Origin: Marinobacter gelidimuriae
Lineage (GTDB): Bacteria > Pseudomonadota > Gammaproteobacteria > Pseudomonadales > Oleiphilaceae
NCBI RefSeq assembly: GCF_000372805.1
Contig: NZ_KB889862.1
Coordinates: forward strand, 1,162 to 55,600
DNA length: 54,439 nt
Direction: 5' to 3'
The notes beneath the pieces were generated by a model. That model ran no database searches and was not told where the DNA came from. It saw only the letters and a program-made list of their open reading frames with translations. Below are positions 28,692-39,436 of this stretch, piece by piece. A program made the translations under genes and the position numbers. The stretch's first letter is position 1. The number at the start of each line of letters is the position of its first letter.

Positions 28692-29348
28692 ATGGCCGAA
28701 TTAATCCTGTTCAACAAGCCGTTCCAGGTACTCAGCCAGTTTACGGATGAACGGCGACCTACCGACAAGCCCCGGCGAGCCACCCTGGCTGACTGGATCA
28801 ACCAGCCGGGCATCTACCCTGCCGGCCGCCTGGATTATGACTCCGAAGGCCTGCTGTTACTGACCTCAGACGGCCAGCTACAGCATCGCATCGCATCGCC
28901 CCAGGGTAAGATGGAAAAAACCTACTGGGTGCAGGTTGAAGGCACAATCAGCCCTCAAGCTCTGCGCCAGCTGGAACAAGGTGTACAGCTGAAAGACGGC
29001 CTGACGCGCCCGGCCCTTGTTCGGGCCATGGACGAACCTGTGGCTTGGTTACGCAACCCCCCTGTACGCTTCCGCCAGAACATTCCCACCAGCTGGCTGG
29101 AACTGACCATCTGTGAAGGCCGTAATCGCCAGGTAAGGCGCATGACCGCGGCGCTGGGTTTTCCTACGCTGCGGCTGATCCGCTATCGCATTGGTGATTG
29201 GAGCCTTGGCTTACTTGAACCCGGCCAGTTCAGCTCAACAACCGTAAATATAACCGCGACTGCAGCGCCCGCGCAGTGCGCAAGGTATCAGAGCAGCTTG
29301 ATAGCGACATCATTGCCGCTGGATCTGATTCACGACCCACAGACGTGA
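28692..29348 (+). CDS. rluE: 23S rRNA pseudouridine synthase, RluE type
   Basis: It converts a uridine of 23S rRNA (position 2457 in E. coli) to pseudouridine. The 218-residue protein has the RsuA/RluB/E catalytic motif [18 protein letters not shown] (about 44-61) with the catalytic aspartate, and the C-terminal [14 protein letters not shown] segment (about 142-155). It lacks an S4 domain, as expected for RluE. The last 30 residues look unconserved. It is followed within 50 bp by mnmA. Confidence 0.92.
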   Translation: MAELILFNKPFQVLSQFTDERRPTDKPRRATLADWINQPGIYPAGRLDYDSEGLLLLTSDGQLQHRIASPQGKMEKTYWVQVEGTISPQALRQLEQGVQLKDGLTRPALVRAMDEPVAWLRNPPVRFRQNIPTSWLELTICEGRNRQVRRMTAALGFPTLRLIRYRIGDWSLGLLEPGQFSSTTVNITATAAPAQCARYQSSLIATSLPLDLIHDPQT

Positions 29349-29396
29349 CGACCGCAAGCTGATAAAATGACCCGCTTTTACTGACACAGAGCCGTT

Positions 29397-30617
29397 ATGA
29401 CCGAGTTCCATACAGCCGCAAACAACATCCTGGGCACCGCCCCTGGCACTAGCCCAAACACGAGCCGCGTTATTGTCGGCATGTCCGGCGGTGTCGATTC
29501 CTCTGTTGCCGCCTGGCTACTGAAAGAACAGGGTTATCAGGTAGAAGGCCTGTTCATGAAGAACTGGGATGAAGACGACGGCACCGAATACTGCACCGCC
29601 ATGACCGACCTGGCCGACGCCCAGGCGGTGGCCGACCACATCGGTATAAAGCTGCATACCGCCAGCTTTGCAGCGGAGTACTGGGACCGGGTATTCGAGC
29701 ATTTTCTCAGCGAATACAAAGCCGGTCGCACCCCAAATCCAGACATTCTGTGCAACAAGGAAGTGAAATTCCGCGCTTTTCTGGATTACGCGATAACACT
29801 GGGCGCCGACTACATTGCCACCGGACACTACACTCGCCAATGCCCGCTTGATGACGGTTCCGGCAAGGCTCAGCTACTCAAAGGCCTCGACGGCAACAAA
29901 GATCAAAGCTATTTCCTGCACGCGGTATCCGGCGATCGCATTGCCCGCACTCTGTTCCCGGTGGGCGAACTTGAAAAGCCGGAAGTGCGCCGTATTGCCG
30001 AAGCGCAAGGGTTTGTTACCCACGATAAAAAAGATTCTACCGGCATCTGCTTTATTGGCGAGCGCAAGTTCACTGACTTCCTGAAGCAGTACCTGCCGGC
30101 CCAGCCCGGCACTATTGAAACACCGGAAGGCGACATTGTTGGCCGCCATCAGGGCCTGATGTACCACACCATTGGCCAGCGCCAAGGCCTTGGTATTGGC
30201 GGATTGAACGGTTACAGCGATGAGCCCTGGTACGTAGCGGAAAAAGACCTGACGCGTAACGTGTTGATTGCAGCCCAGGGTAAAAACCACCCGCTGCTGT
30301 TTTCCCGCGGCCTGGTGTCTGGCCCCGTCGATTGGGTTGCCGCTGAGGCTCCAAGCGCAAAGTTTCGCTGCATGGCCAAAACCCGCTATCGCCAGCCTGA
30401 TCAACTGTGCGAGGTAACCGTCATCGACGGTGGCGTCAAAGTGGTGTTCGACGACGCCCAGCGCGCAGTGACGCCTGGTCAATCGGTGGTATTTTACGAT
30501 GGCGAGATTTGCCTGGGCGGCGGTGTAATTGAACACACCTGGCGCGATGGCGAACCACTGCCAGCGCGCCTGACCACTGAGTCAACTAACGGATTGAAGT
30601 CAGGAGTGCAGTCATGA
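29397..30617 (+). CDS. mnmA: tRNA-specific 2-thiouridylase
   Basis: It makes 2-thiouridine at position 34 of tRNA Lys, Glu and Gln, using sulfur relayed by the Tus proteins. The 406-residue protein has the PP-loop [10 protein letters not shown] (about 28-37), the first catalytic cysteine in [12 protein letters not shown] (about 113-124) and the second in GICFIGER (about 217-224). [11 protein letters not shown] segment and a C-terminal beta-barrel follow. The N-terminus is about 20 residues longer than in E. coli; a start nearer residue 20 is possible. Its stop overlaps the hflD start by 4 bp. A TusA-type protein is encoded at 43231-43470. Confidence 0.96.
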   Translation: MTEFHTAANNILGTAPGTSPNTSRVIVGMSGGVDSSVAAWLLKEQGYQVEGLFMKNWDEDDGTEYCTAMTDLADAQAVADHIGIKLHTASFAAEYWDRVFEHFLSEYKAGRTPNPDILCNKEVKFRAFLDYAITLGADYIATGHYTRQCPLDDGSGKAQLLKGLDGNKDQSYFLHAVSGDRIARTLFPVGELEKPEVRRIAEAQGFVTHDKKDSTGICFIGERKFTDFLKQYLPAQPGTIETPEGDIVGRHQGLMYHTIGQRQGLGIGGLNGYSDEPWYVAEKDLTRNVLIAAQGKNHPLLFSRGLVSGPVDWVAAEAPSAKFRCMAKTRYRQPDQLCEVTVIDGGVKVVFDDAQRAVTPGQSVVFYDGEICLGGGVIEHTWRDGEPLPARLTTESTNGLKSGVQS

Positions 30618-31240
30618 GCCGCACACTTCACGACCAAACCCTGGCCCTGGCCGGCGTTTTTCAGGCCGCGAATCTGGTTACCCAGATTGCCCATGACGGC
30701 ATTTGCGACGCAACCGACCTGGAAACCAGCCTACGTTCACTGTTCGCCACTGACCCGGCAACCACGCTGGACGTTTACGGCGGAGAACTGCGCGACTTGA
30801 GCCTGGGGCTAAATACGTTGATTCGCGTGCTCAGCGAGCAAAGCAAGCCCACCGACATCGAAATACTGCGCTACGTGCTGAACCTGATCCAGCTGGAGTC
30901 CAGACTCAGCAGCAGCAAAGACATGATGTCGGTGCTGGGCAGCCGGATTGAGCAGGCACGTCACACTGCCAGTCATTTCGGTTATGTACACAGCAATCTG
31001 ATTGGCAATCTGGCGTCAGTGTATACCGACACCATCAGCACTTACCGCCAGCGCATTCAAGTCGGCGGCACGCCGGCTATTCTGCAGCGGGAAGAAAACG
31101 CCGCTAAAATACGGGCGTTGCTGTTGGCCGGCATCCGCTCTGCGGTGCTCTGGCGGCAGACCGGCGGGCGCCGCTGGCAACTTATCTTTACCCGCAAAAA
31201 CGTGATTGCCCACGCCCGCGAATTGCTGAAAACCGGATAG
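30614..31240 (+). CDS. hflD: Peripheral membrane protein HflD (high-frequency lysogenization family)
   Basis: A 208-residue, mainly helical protein. Family features are [20 protein letters not shown] (about 10-29), [20 protein letters not shown] (about 56-75) and [25 protein letters not shown] (around 129-153). In E. coli it is tied to control of lambda CII and lies on the membrane; its cellular role is unclear. The mnmA-hflD-purB order is conserved across gammaproteobacteria, and the ATGA overlap shows coupling to mnmA. Confidence 0.92.
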   Translation: MSRTLHDQTLALAGVFQAANLVTQIAHDGICDATDLETSLRSLFATDPATTLDVYGGELRDLSLGLNTLIRVLSEQSKPTDIEILRYVLNLIQLESRLSSSKDMMSVLGSRIEQARHTASHFGYVHSNLIGNLASVYTDTISTYRQRIQVGGTPAILQREENAAKIRALLLAGIRSAVLWRQTGGRRWQLIFTRKNVIAHARELLKTG

Positions 31241-31312
31241 TGCCCTGTTTGGCTGATTCGCAAACCTGCTGAGCTGATTCCGACCGGCCGCTGGTGTATT
31301 ATATCGTGCTGA

Positions 31313-32722
<1,410 letters not shown>

Positions 32723-32738
32723 ACACCGGAGTAACACC

Positions 32739-33890
32739 ATGGACATGCTTGGCGGAATAACCCCTGGAGAGTTTTTACGAGACTACTGGCAGAAAAAGCC
32801 TCTGGTTATCCGCCAGGCGCTTCCCGGCTTTGAAAGCCCCGTGAGCGCCGACGAACTGGCCGGGCTGGCCTGTGAAGAAACCGTAGAGTCGCGCATCGTG
32901 ATTGAAGACGACGCCGGCAAGCCCTGGCAGGTTCATAACGGCCCATTCAGCGAAGAGCGTTTCAGCAAGCTGCCAGAGCAAAACTGGACCCTGCTGGTGC
33001 AGGGCCTTGACCACTGGGTGCCGGAAGTCGCCGATTTACTGGAGCACTTCCGCTTTGTACCCAACTGGCGGCTGGACGACATTATGGCCAGCTACGCGCC
33101 GAAAGGCGGCAGCGTAGGCCCCCATTACGATCAGTATGACGTGTTCCTGCTGCAGGCCCAGGGCAACCGGCGCTGGACGTTCGGCGGTGAATGCGGCTCT
33201 AAGTCGCCGCGCCTGGAAGGCACACCGCTGCGTATTTTAAGTGACTGGCAGGGCGAGGAAACCGTGGTTCTAGCGCCGGGCGACATGCTGTACCTGCCGC
33301 CCGCCATTGGCCACCATGGCATAGCCGAAGACGACTGTATTACTCTGTCAGTTGGCTTTCGCGCGCCTACAGTCGACGATTTGCTCACCGGCTTCACCGA
33401 CTTCCTGTGTAACCAGCCCAATGCGGCTGAGCACATGAACGACCCGGATCTGGCGGTGCAGGACAATCCCGGCACCATCGCACCGGTGGTGATTGACCGC
33501 CTGGAAGCCTTGATACAGGAGAAAATAGGCGACCGGCGCAATCTGTCATTGTGGTTCGGCCAATTTGCCACCGCTCCAAAGAGCGTTGAAACTGTGGTAC
33601 CCGCCGATGAGCCTGCCGCCAGCGAAGACCTTCAAGCAGCGATACAGGCCGGCGAACAGGTTCGCTGGAACGAAGGTTCTCGCTTTGCCTTTTATGAACT
33701 GGACAACGAAACCGCACTGTTCGTAGACGGAGAGCAATACCTGCTGCGCGGCGATGCTCGCCCATTTGCGCCGCTGCTTTGCGCTGGCGCCCGGGTTAAC
33801 ACAAAGGCTTTGGCAGCATTTGCCGAAGACGAAGCTATACTTGGACTGCTCACCAATCTGTACAACCAGGGTTCGATCTACTTCGAATAA
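32739..33890 (+). CDS. roxA: Ribosomal oxygenase, cupin/JmjC type (L16 arginine hydroxylase)
   Basis: A 2-oxoglutarate- and Fe(II)-dependent oxygenase; the E. coli homologue YcfD hydroxylates an arginine of ribosomal protein L16. The 383-residue protein has the metal motif HYDQYD (about 128-133, His and Asp) and the second histidine in IGHHGIAEDD (about 189-198), inside a cupin fold, followed by a helical C-terminal domain. It follows purB by 17 bp, matching its position in related genomes. Iron-binding residues are complete, so it is probably active. Confidence 0.9.
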   Translation: MDMLGGITPGEFLRDYWQKKPLVIRQALPGFESPVSADELAGLACEETVESRIVIEDDAGKPWQVHNGPFSEERFSKLPEQNWTLLVQGLDHWVPEVADLLEHFRFVPNWRLDDIMASYAPKGGSVGPHYDQYDVFLLQAQGNRRWTFGGECGSKSPRLEGTPLRILSDWQGEETVVLAPGDMLYLPPAIGHHGIAEDDCITLSVGFRAPTVDDLLTGFTDFLCNQPNAAEHMNDPDLAVQDNPGTIAPVVIDRLEALIQEKIGDRRNLSLWFGQFATAPKSVETVVPADEPAASEDLQAAIQAGEQVRWNEGSRFAFYELDNETALFVDGEQYLLRGDARPFAPLLCAGARVNTKALAAFAEDEAILGLLTNLYNQGSIYFE

Positions 33891-33909
33891 ACGGCCGCAC
33901 GGGGCTCCG

Positions 33910-34227
33910 ATGAATCTGCGCATTCGGAAATACAACTGGCACAGTGCTCCGCCGCAAATCCGGGGCATTCGCCAGCGGGTATTTGTTGAGGAGCAGAACG
34001 TGCCACCGGAGCTGGAGTGGGACGTCACCGACCAAAGCGGCGAACACTTTCTGGTGGTGGTGGATGGCAATAAAGCCGCCGCCACGGCGCGCCTGTATGG
34101 CATTCCGGGTGCCACTGGCTTCATCGGGCGCCATAGGCTTAGCGATGTCCGCCTACTGATTCAAAATGACAAAGCCCTGACTCAACGCCAGCACGGGCTG
34201 GTTGAGTTAATGCGGCGGGTGCTTTAG
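33910..34227 (+). pseudogene. GNAT-family N-acetyltransferase, truncated
   Basis: The 105-residue product begins like a GNAT protein (RGIRQRVFVEEQNVPPELEWD, about residues 18-38, then HFLVVVDGNKAAATARLY). After GFIGR near residue 74, where the acetyl-CoA-binding R-x-x-G-x-G/A loop and the remaining half should follow, the sequence becomes unfamiliar and stops. Normal members are about 145-160 residues. It looks like a C-terminal deletion. It follows roxA closely and would be co-transcribed. A short functional protein is unlikely without the cofactor loop. Confidence 0.68.
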
Positions 34228-34262
34228 ATCGCAAAGCAGCCGCAGGCGGGCCATCTTTTCAA

Positions 34263-35243
34263 TCAGCCGCGTTCAAAGGGTGTGCCGAATTCGGCAAACT
34301 CTGCGTCTACCTCTTCAGCCACCTCAGCAATCAGCCGGCGCAACCATTGGTGGTCGGCGTTGTGCTGCAGCAGCGGGCTCCAGGCCATTTTCAGATCGAA
34401 CGGCGGAATGTCGAAGGGCGGCACTTTGAACACCAGGTGCGGGTTGTCGCGCTGGAGCCAGGCCGCCCGTGATGGCAGCGTGGCAATCAGGTCGTGTTGC
34501 TCGGCCAGCAGCATGGCCACCTGATAGTGGCGGGTAAACACTGAAATCTGCCGTTTATGGCCAATCCTGGCCAGGGCTTCATCAACCCAGCCCAGGCGCT
34601 GCACGTCTTTCGGATTCACCCCTACCCCCACGCCAAACCCGGTCTTGCTGACCCAGATGTGGCTAGCCTGAAGATAGCTTTCCAGGGTAAACGATTGTTT
34701 CAAAATCGGGTTTTCAGCATTCATCAGGCAGGCAAAATATTCGCTCCACAGGGTTTTCTGGTGAAACGACTGGGGAATCTTGTCGAAGCGGTTGATGGCC
34801 ATATCCAGCCTGCCCTGCTCCACATCCAGAAAACTGACGTCGCTGGGGGTTAATACATCCAGAGTCACCTGCGGAGCTTCCTGACGTATACGCCGCAGTA
34901 CTCGTGGCATCAGGCAGGACTCAGCGTAGTCACTGGCCATAATACGAAACACGCGCTGGCTGTTAATCGCAGAAAATGGGGTTTTATCCTGCATCACCTG
35001 CTCGATGCTGGACACAATCGAACGCACCACTGGCTGCAGCTCCCGGGCTCTTTCAGTGGCGGTCATGCCTTCGCTGGTGCGCACCAACAAGGGGTCACCA
35101 AACAACTCGCGCAACCGTCGCAAGCCGTTACTCATGGCGGGCTGGGTAATGCCCAGATGGCTGGCCGCCTTGGTTACATTGCACTCACGCAGCAGCACGT
35201 CCAGATACACCAGCAGGTTCAGGTCTACGCGGGAAATATCCAA
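34263..35243 (-). CDS. LysR-family transcriptional regulator
   Basis: A 326-residue regulator with an N-terminal helix-turn-helix (LNLLVYLDVLLRECNVTKAA then LGITQPAMSNGLRRLRELFG, about 8-50) and a C-terminal effector-binding domain. The style (MDISRVDLNLL, LVRTSEGMTATERA) resembles the NodD/LeuO/PcpR-like branch. It is not divergent from a likely target: the neighbour upstream is a glutathione peroxidase in the same direction. Its effector and targets cannot be inferred. A 26-bp tandem repeat lies just in front of its ribosome site. Confidence 0.9.
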   Translation of the reverse strand: MDISRVDLNLLVYLDVLLRECNVTKAASHLGITQPAMSNGLRRLRELFGDPLLVRTSEGMTATERARELQPVVRSIVSSIEQVMQDKTPFSAINSQRVFRIMASDYAESCLMPRVLRRIRQEAPQVTLDVLTPSDVSFLDVEQGRLDMAINRFDKIPQSFHQKTLWSEYFACLMNAENPILKQSFTLESYLQASHIWVSKTGFGVGVGVNPKDVQRLGWVDEALARIGHKRQISVFTRHYQVAMLLAEQHDLIATLPSRAAWLQRDNPHLVFKVPPFDIPPFDLKMAWSPLLQHNADHQWLRRLIAEVAEEVDAEFAEFGTPFERG

Positions 35244-35256
35244 GGCCTGCTCTCCT

Positions 35257-35305
35257 TCACATTTAACAACACTCTCAAGCCCTCACATTTGAAAACACTC
35301 TTAAG
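35257..35305 (-). repeat. Two-copy imperfect tandem repeat upstream of the lysR-type gene
   Basis: The 23-bp unit at 35257-35279 is repeated at 35283-35305 with three mismatches (period 26 bp). Each copy starts TCACATTT and ends AACACTCT-AAG on the plus strand. The block ends 13 bp before the regulator's start codon and includes the region where its promoter or leader should be. About 2.5 helical turns separate the copies, so they could be paired operators, or a slippage duplication. Confidence 0.7.
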
Positions 35306-35314
35306 GCGCTGGTA

Positions 35315-35797
35315 CTAACCCAGCACTTTTTCGATGTCAGCACGAATGTCGGCAGGCTTGGTGGTGGGAGGGTAGCGCTTGAGCACCTCGCCGTCGCGAT
35401 TCACCAGAAACTTGGTAAAGTTCCACTTCACTTGCTCGGACCCCAGCAGCCCCGAGGCTTCATGCTTTAGATAGCGGTAAAGCGGATGTGTGTTATCGCC
35501 GTTTACCTCAACTTTCGAAAGCATCGGAAAGCTGACGCCGTAGTTCAGCGAACAAAACTGGCCGATGCTGTCGTTGCTGCCCGGATCCTGATTCATAAAC
35601 TGATTGCAGGGAAAACCCAGCACTTCCAGGCCCCGATCAGCCAGGTCGCTATAAAGCGCCTGCAGACCCTCAAACTGTGGCGTGAAACCGCATTTGCTGG
35701 CGGTGTTCACAATCAGCAAGACTTTGCCCTGGTAAACAGCCATGCTTTGGGCGTTACCGCGAATGTCTTCTACCTCAAAATCATAGATACCAGCCAT
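35315..35797 (-). CDS. Glutathione peroxidase family protein (cysteine type)
   Basis: A 160-residue thioredoxin-fold peroxidase that reduces hydroperoxides, probably with thioredoxin as donor. The active-site cysteine is in NTASKCGFTPQFEGLQALY (about 31-49), the glutamine/asparagine motif is GFPCNQFMNQDPG (about 61-73), and WNFTKFLVNRDG (about 125-136) gives the catalytic Trp/Asn. Cysteine replaces the animal selenocysteine. No signal peptide is visible, so it is cytoplasmic. In Pseudomonas a glutathione peroxidase also lies near the aminotransferase/htpX genes found next here. Confidence 0.92.
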   Translation of the reverse strand: MAGIYDFEVEDIRGNAQSMAVYQGKVLLIVNTASKCGFTPQFEGLQALYSDLADRGLEVLGFPCNQFMNQDPGSNDSIGQFCSLNYGVSFPMLSKVEVNGDNTHPLYRYLKHEASGLLGSEQVKWNFTKFLVNRDGEVLKRYPPTTKPADIRADIEKVLG

Positions 35798-36033
35798 TGC
35801 CCTGTCCTTCTTATGTGAAATACTGTGAGACTTGGTGAGGCTTCAAGCTTAGCACTCGTTGCCAGCCTGCGGGCAGATTACTATTTGACAAGCAACCGTG
35901 GAATCTGTCGTAACTTACCACTATTCATCATAATCCGACTGTTGTTCAGGGTACCTGCTCCATTAGAATAGTTGGCTACTTCCTGTTTTTTGCTATCAGC
36001 CGCAACATACGCCATAGAGAGGATCGACCGGGC

Positions 36034-37248
36034 ATGCAGAATTATCACAAAGCCACCAAACTGGGCAATGTGTGCTACGAGATACGCGGCGTGGTTCTGC
36101 GTGAAGCGCGGCGCCTGGAAGAAGAAGGCCATCGCGTACTGAAGCTGAATATCGGCAATCCGGCCAGCTTTGAGCTCGATGTACCCGAAGAAATTCAGCA
36201 AGACGTCATCTACAACATGCACCTGGCCCAAGGCTATGTGGAATCCAAGGGCCTGTTTTCCGCGCGCAAAGCGGTGATGCACTATTGCCAGCAGCGCGGC
36301 ATCGACAAAGTCGATATTGATGACATTTACCTGGGTAACGGGGTCAGCGAACTGATCGTAATGTCTATGCAGGCCATGCTCAATACCGGCGACGAAGTGT
36401 TGATTCCCGCGCCTGACTACCCGCTGTGGACCGCCGCGGTAGCGCTTTCCAGCGGCATGCCCGTGCACTATCACTGCGATGAACAGCAGGGCTGGTTTCC
36501 GGATATTGATGACATCCGCCGCAAAATCACCAAACGCACCCGGGCGATTGTGCTGATTAACCCCAACAACCCCACAGGCGCGGTCTATTCCACCGAGCTA
36601 TTGCACCAGGTGATTGAGCTGGCGCGGGCCCACAACCTGATCATTTTATCCGACGAGATTTACGACAAGATTCTTTACGATGGCGTGAAGCATGTTTCTA
36701 CCGCGTCCCTCGCCGATGACGTGCTCTTTTTCACCTACAACGGCCTGTCGAAAAATTATCGTGCTGCAGGCTATCGATCCGGCTGGATGATCATTAGCGG
36801 CGCCAAACACAAAGCCACCGACCTGATTGAGGGCATCGAAATGCTCTCGAACATGCGCCTGTGCGCCAACGTGCCAGCCCAGTTGGCGATCCAGACGGCT
36901 TTGGGCGGCTACCAGTCCATCAACGATCTGGTGATTCCGGGCGGCCGCCTCTTCGAACAGCGCCAGACCGCTTGGGAATTGCTCAACGACATTCCCGGCG
37001 TCAGCTGCGTAAAGCCCCAGGGAGCGCTCTACTTATTCCCCAAACTGGATCCCAAGCGCTACCCCATCATCAACGATGAGAAACTGGTACTGGACCTGCT
37101 GATTCAGGAAAAGATACTGCTGGTGCAGGGCTCCGCTTTTAATGTGAAAGACAGGCAACATCTGCGGGTTGTTTTCCTGCCGCGCAAAGACACTCTGGCT
37201 GATGCCGTGGGTCGCCTGGGGCGATTCCTGGAACAATACAAGCAGTAA
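36034..37248 (+). CDS. alaA: Pyridoxal-phosphate aminotransferase, alanine type
   Basis: A 404-residue fold-type I aminotransferase. Visible elements are GNPASFELDVPEEIQQDVI (about 47-65), the NPNNPTGAVYS loop (about 176-186), LSDEIYDKILYDG (about 206-218) with cofactor-binding Asp/Tyr, and the lysine-bearing LSKNYRAAGYRSGWM (about 239-253), where SK is the Schiff-base lysine. This matches AlaA, which makes alanine from pyruvate and glutamate. The alaA-htpX pairing is common in pseudomonads, and the following htpX is indeed present but broken. Confidence 0.92.
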   Translation: MQNYHKATKLGNVCYEIRGVVLREARRLEEEGHRVLKLNIGNPASFELDVPEEIQQDVIYNMHLAQGYVESKGLFSARKAVMHYCQQRGIDKVDIDDIYLGNGVSELIVMSMQAMLNTGDEVLIPAPDYPLWTAAVALSSGMPVHYHCDEQQGWFPDIDDIRRKITKRTRAIVLINPNNPTGAVYSTELLHQVIELARAHNLIILSDEIYDKILYDGVKHVSTASLADDVLFFTYNGLSKNYRAAGYRSGWMIISGAKHKATDLIEGIEMLSNMRLCANVPAQLAIQTALGGYQSINDLVIPGGRLFEQRQTAWELLNDIPGVSCVKPQGALYLFPKLDPKRYPIINDEKLVLDLLIQEKILLVQGSAFNVKDRQHLRVVFLPRKDTLADAVGRLGRFLEQYKQ

Positions 37249-37336
37249 GGCTGTCACATCTTCTGATCGGCCTGATTCACAGGCCCTTTTATAGGCACAT
37301 TCGCAGGCACTGATCCATTCACAAGAGAAGGAAGCT

Positions 37337-37679
37337 ATGAGAATACTGCTGTTTCTGGCCACCAACCTGGCGGTAATCCTGGTGGCCAGTTTCACTTTGA
37401 GATTACTGGGCGTGGACAGTTATCTAGCCCAGAACGGTATTGATTACGGCTCTCGCTGGCGTTTGCGGCTGTATTCGGCTTTGCCGGCTCCCTTATATCG
37501 CTGCTGATATCGCTGCTGGTTTCAAAACCCATGGCGAAATGGAGCACCAAAACCCGGGTCATCGACACGCCGCGCACACCGGTGGAGCGCTGGTTACCGG
37601 ACCGGCCTGAGCGCTCTGCTCATGACCCATCCGCCGCTGGAAAAGCGTATTCAGGCGTTGCAGCAGGCCACACTTTTAA
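37337..37679 (+). pseudogene. htpX: Zinc metalloprotease HtpX, broken
   Basis: HtpX is an inner-membrane stress protease. The start MRILLFLATNLAVILVASFTL is typical, after GAGAAGGAAGC. Near codon 40 the frame shifts (the continuation reads [15 protein letters not shown] in another frame). An ATATCGCTGCTG unit is doubled at about 37495-37518. The frame with [22 protein letters not shown] then jumps to the extreme C-terminus, [17 protein letters not shown] (near 37620). About 190 codons are gone, including the HEXXH zinc site. The normal stop is also missing, so reading runs into the next gene. The neighbours alaA and the psiE-like gene fit the usual order. Confidence 0.85.
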
Positions 37680-37964
37680 AAAGGTACAAAAATTCCTTAT
37701 GCTCAAGATGTGAAAGACATTCTGCAGGTGTTCGGTGCCGTTATGGCGGTGCTGATCGCGATCGAAATCTTTATCAACATTCGGCTTTATCTGGGCTCAA
37801 ACGTGATTCCGGTGCAGCTGGTTATCGCCACCGCACTAATGGCCATTGCCCGAAAGGTTATTGTGCTGGACCTGGCCCTGGTCAGTGCTGAACAGATTGT
37901 GGGCATCGGCATTACTGCGCTGGCTCTGGGCATCTGCTACTGGCTGGTACAACAGAAAACCTGA
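37680..37964 (+). pseudogene. PsiE-family membrane protein, N-terminally truncated
   Basis: About 95 codons are open. The recognisable part (VFGAVMAVLIAIEIFINIRLYL, then VIATALMAIARKVIVLDL and a final helix) matches the C-terminal two thirds of phosphate-starvation-inducible PsiE-like membrane proteins. The first helix and its loop, about 50-60 residues, are absent, and the frame runs straight on from htpX debris. GTG at 37710 could start a shorter product, but no ribosome site is clear. Probably part of the same damage as htpX. Between 37965 and 38080 a short open stretch ending KLREGYLRRRF is visible but not identified. Confidence 0.65.
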
Positions 37965-38094
37965 CCCATAAGTTTCGGCTTGAAGGCGGCAAGGTTATCA
38001 ACACCCTGAAACTGCGGGAGGGCTACCTAAGGCGCCGCTTTTAAACAGCGACCGTCGGGATTGGCCTGCAGGATTCGACCTTAATAAAACACAA

Positions 38095-38114
38095 ACAGGC
38101 CCTCAGGGGCCTGT
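38095..38114 (-). terminator. Intrinsic terminator of pdxB
   Basis: The stem ACAGGCCC (38095-38102) / GGGCCTGT (38107-38114) has a 4-nt loop. On the minus strand it is followed by TTTGTGTTTTATT, fitting termination of the leftward pdxB 27 bp after its stop. Confidence 0.75.
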
Positions 38115-38140
38115 CTTGGTTGTGAACGATAACGCGGGCT

Positions 38141-39307
38141 TCAGATATTGACTTTGAATCCCAGTGAGCGGAACTGCTCTCCCATGGATTTGCTGCTGCC
38201 CTTAAGCTGGATTTTCAGGCTGGAGCATTCACGGCGCACCGGATATTCCTTGCGAAGCCGATCAAAGGCTTGGGCGCGCTGCTGTTCGTCGCCCGCCATG
38301 CTCAGCCGTAAGCGGGCGTCGTCACGGCGCGGATCGTAGCAGTTATGCAAAGCCAGCTGTATCGCATCATCGCCGGCGCTGCTGGTGAATGCCAGCTTAC
38401 TTAGGGGAGGCTGGGGCAAATACTGGCCTGCCTGTTTGCGCACGGGCAGGCCAAGAAAGCGGGACAGCGCCCGGTATATGGTTTCGGTGCCATGCACTTT
38501 GCCTTCCAGACTGTAACCGGCAATGTGCGGCGTGCCCAACCAAACCTGCTGCAGCAGCTGCGGGTCTATCTTAGGTTCATTTTCCCACACGTCCAGCACT
38601 ACCGTGGGCGCATCTGGCTGCTGCAGCCGGGCAAGCAAAGCGGCGTTGTCGATCACTTCACCTCGCCCGCTGTTGATCAGTAGCTGATCGGACCTTAGTG
38701 TCGCAAGCTCTTGCGCTCCCAACAGGTGATAGGTTGGGTGCTCTCCATCGCGGGTTAGCGGGGTGTGCAGCGTTACCAAGTCACACTCAAGCGCCTGCTC
38801 AAGGCTGGAAAATTCGGTCGCGCTTGGCTCGTCCAGCCCGTCGAACTGGGCCTGCTGCCTTGGCGGATCGCACAGAACAACGGTAAAGCCCAAGCGTTCC
38901 AGCCTTTGCGCCAGTAACCCGCCAACGTTGCCAGCCCCCACAATACCAACACTCTGGCGCGCCCAGTTGCTGAGCCCGCGCCTGGATGCGTGCAACGAAG
39001 CCACAGCCAGTACGTACTCAACCACGCTGTTGGCATTGCAGCCGGGGGCGGCGCAAAAGTGGATGTCCTGGGATTCTAGCCAGAACCGATCAACATGGTC
39101 GGTACCAATGGTGGTGGTACCCACAAAACGCACCCGGCTGCCTTCCAGCAAGTCGCGATTTACCCGGGTAACCGAACGCACCAGCAACACATCGGCGTCG
39201 CGCACCTGGTCCGGGCTGAGCTCTCGGCCGCTGACCCGGCGGATGTCACCAAAATCGGAAAAAAACGAGTCCAGTAACGGAATGTTTTCGTCTGCAACAA
39301 TCAACAT
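38141..39307 (-). CDS. pdxB: 4-phosphoerythronate dehydrogenase
   Basis: It oxidises 4-phosphoerythronate in the vitamin B6 (DXP-dependent) pathway. The 388-residue D-2-hydroxyacid dehydrogenase starts MLIVADENIPLLDSFF. The NAD motif is VGIVGAGNVGGLLAQRL (about 116-132), the catalytic Arg is in LLINSGRGEVID (about 205-216) and the His in GTPHIAGYSLEGK (about 252-264). A C-terminal PdxB dimerisation domain gives the extra length over generic family members. Terminator follows at 38095-38114. Confidence 0.95.
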   Translation of the reverse strand: MLIVADENIPLLDSFFSDFGDIRRVSGRELSPDQVRDADVLLVRSVTRVNRDLLEGSRVRFVGTTTIGTDHVDRFWLESQDIHFCAAPGCNANSVVEYVLAVASLHASRRGLSNWARQSVGIVGAGNVGGLLAQRLERLGFTVVLCDPPRQQAQFDGLDEPSATEFSSLEQALECDLVTLHTPLTRDGEHPTYHLLGAQELATLRSDQLLINSGRGEVIDNAALLARLQQPDAPTVVLDVWENEPKIDPQLLQQVWLGTPHIAGYSLEGKVHGTETIYRALSRFLGLPVRKQAGQYLPQPPLSKLAFTSSAGDDAIQLALHNCYDPRRDDARLRLSMAGDEQQRAQAFDRLRKEYPVRRECSSLKIQLKGSSKSMGEQFRSLGFKVNI

Positions 39308-39436
39308 GCCGGTCGTCCGCCTTTTTATCTAAACTGGTATGTGTCTAAACCGTTGTGTCTAAACGTTATCTCTGAGCTTTTGTGTCCAACGTCTCTATCC
39401 GAGCTGTGTTCAGGTCTATCTAAAAGTGCGCCTGAA

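Noticed and set aside
33754..33909. Extended GNAT frame starting inside roxA
   Set aside because: The codons before 33910 lie inside roxA, and ATG 33910 fits the family start.
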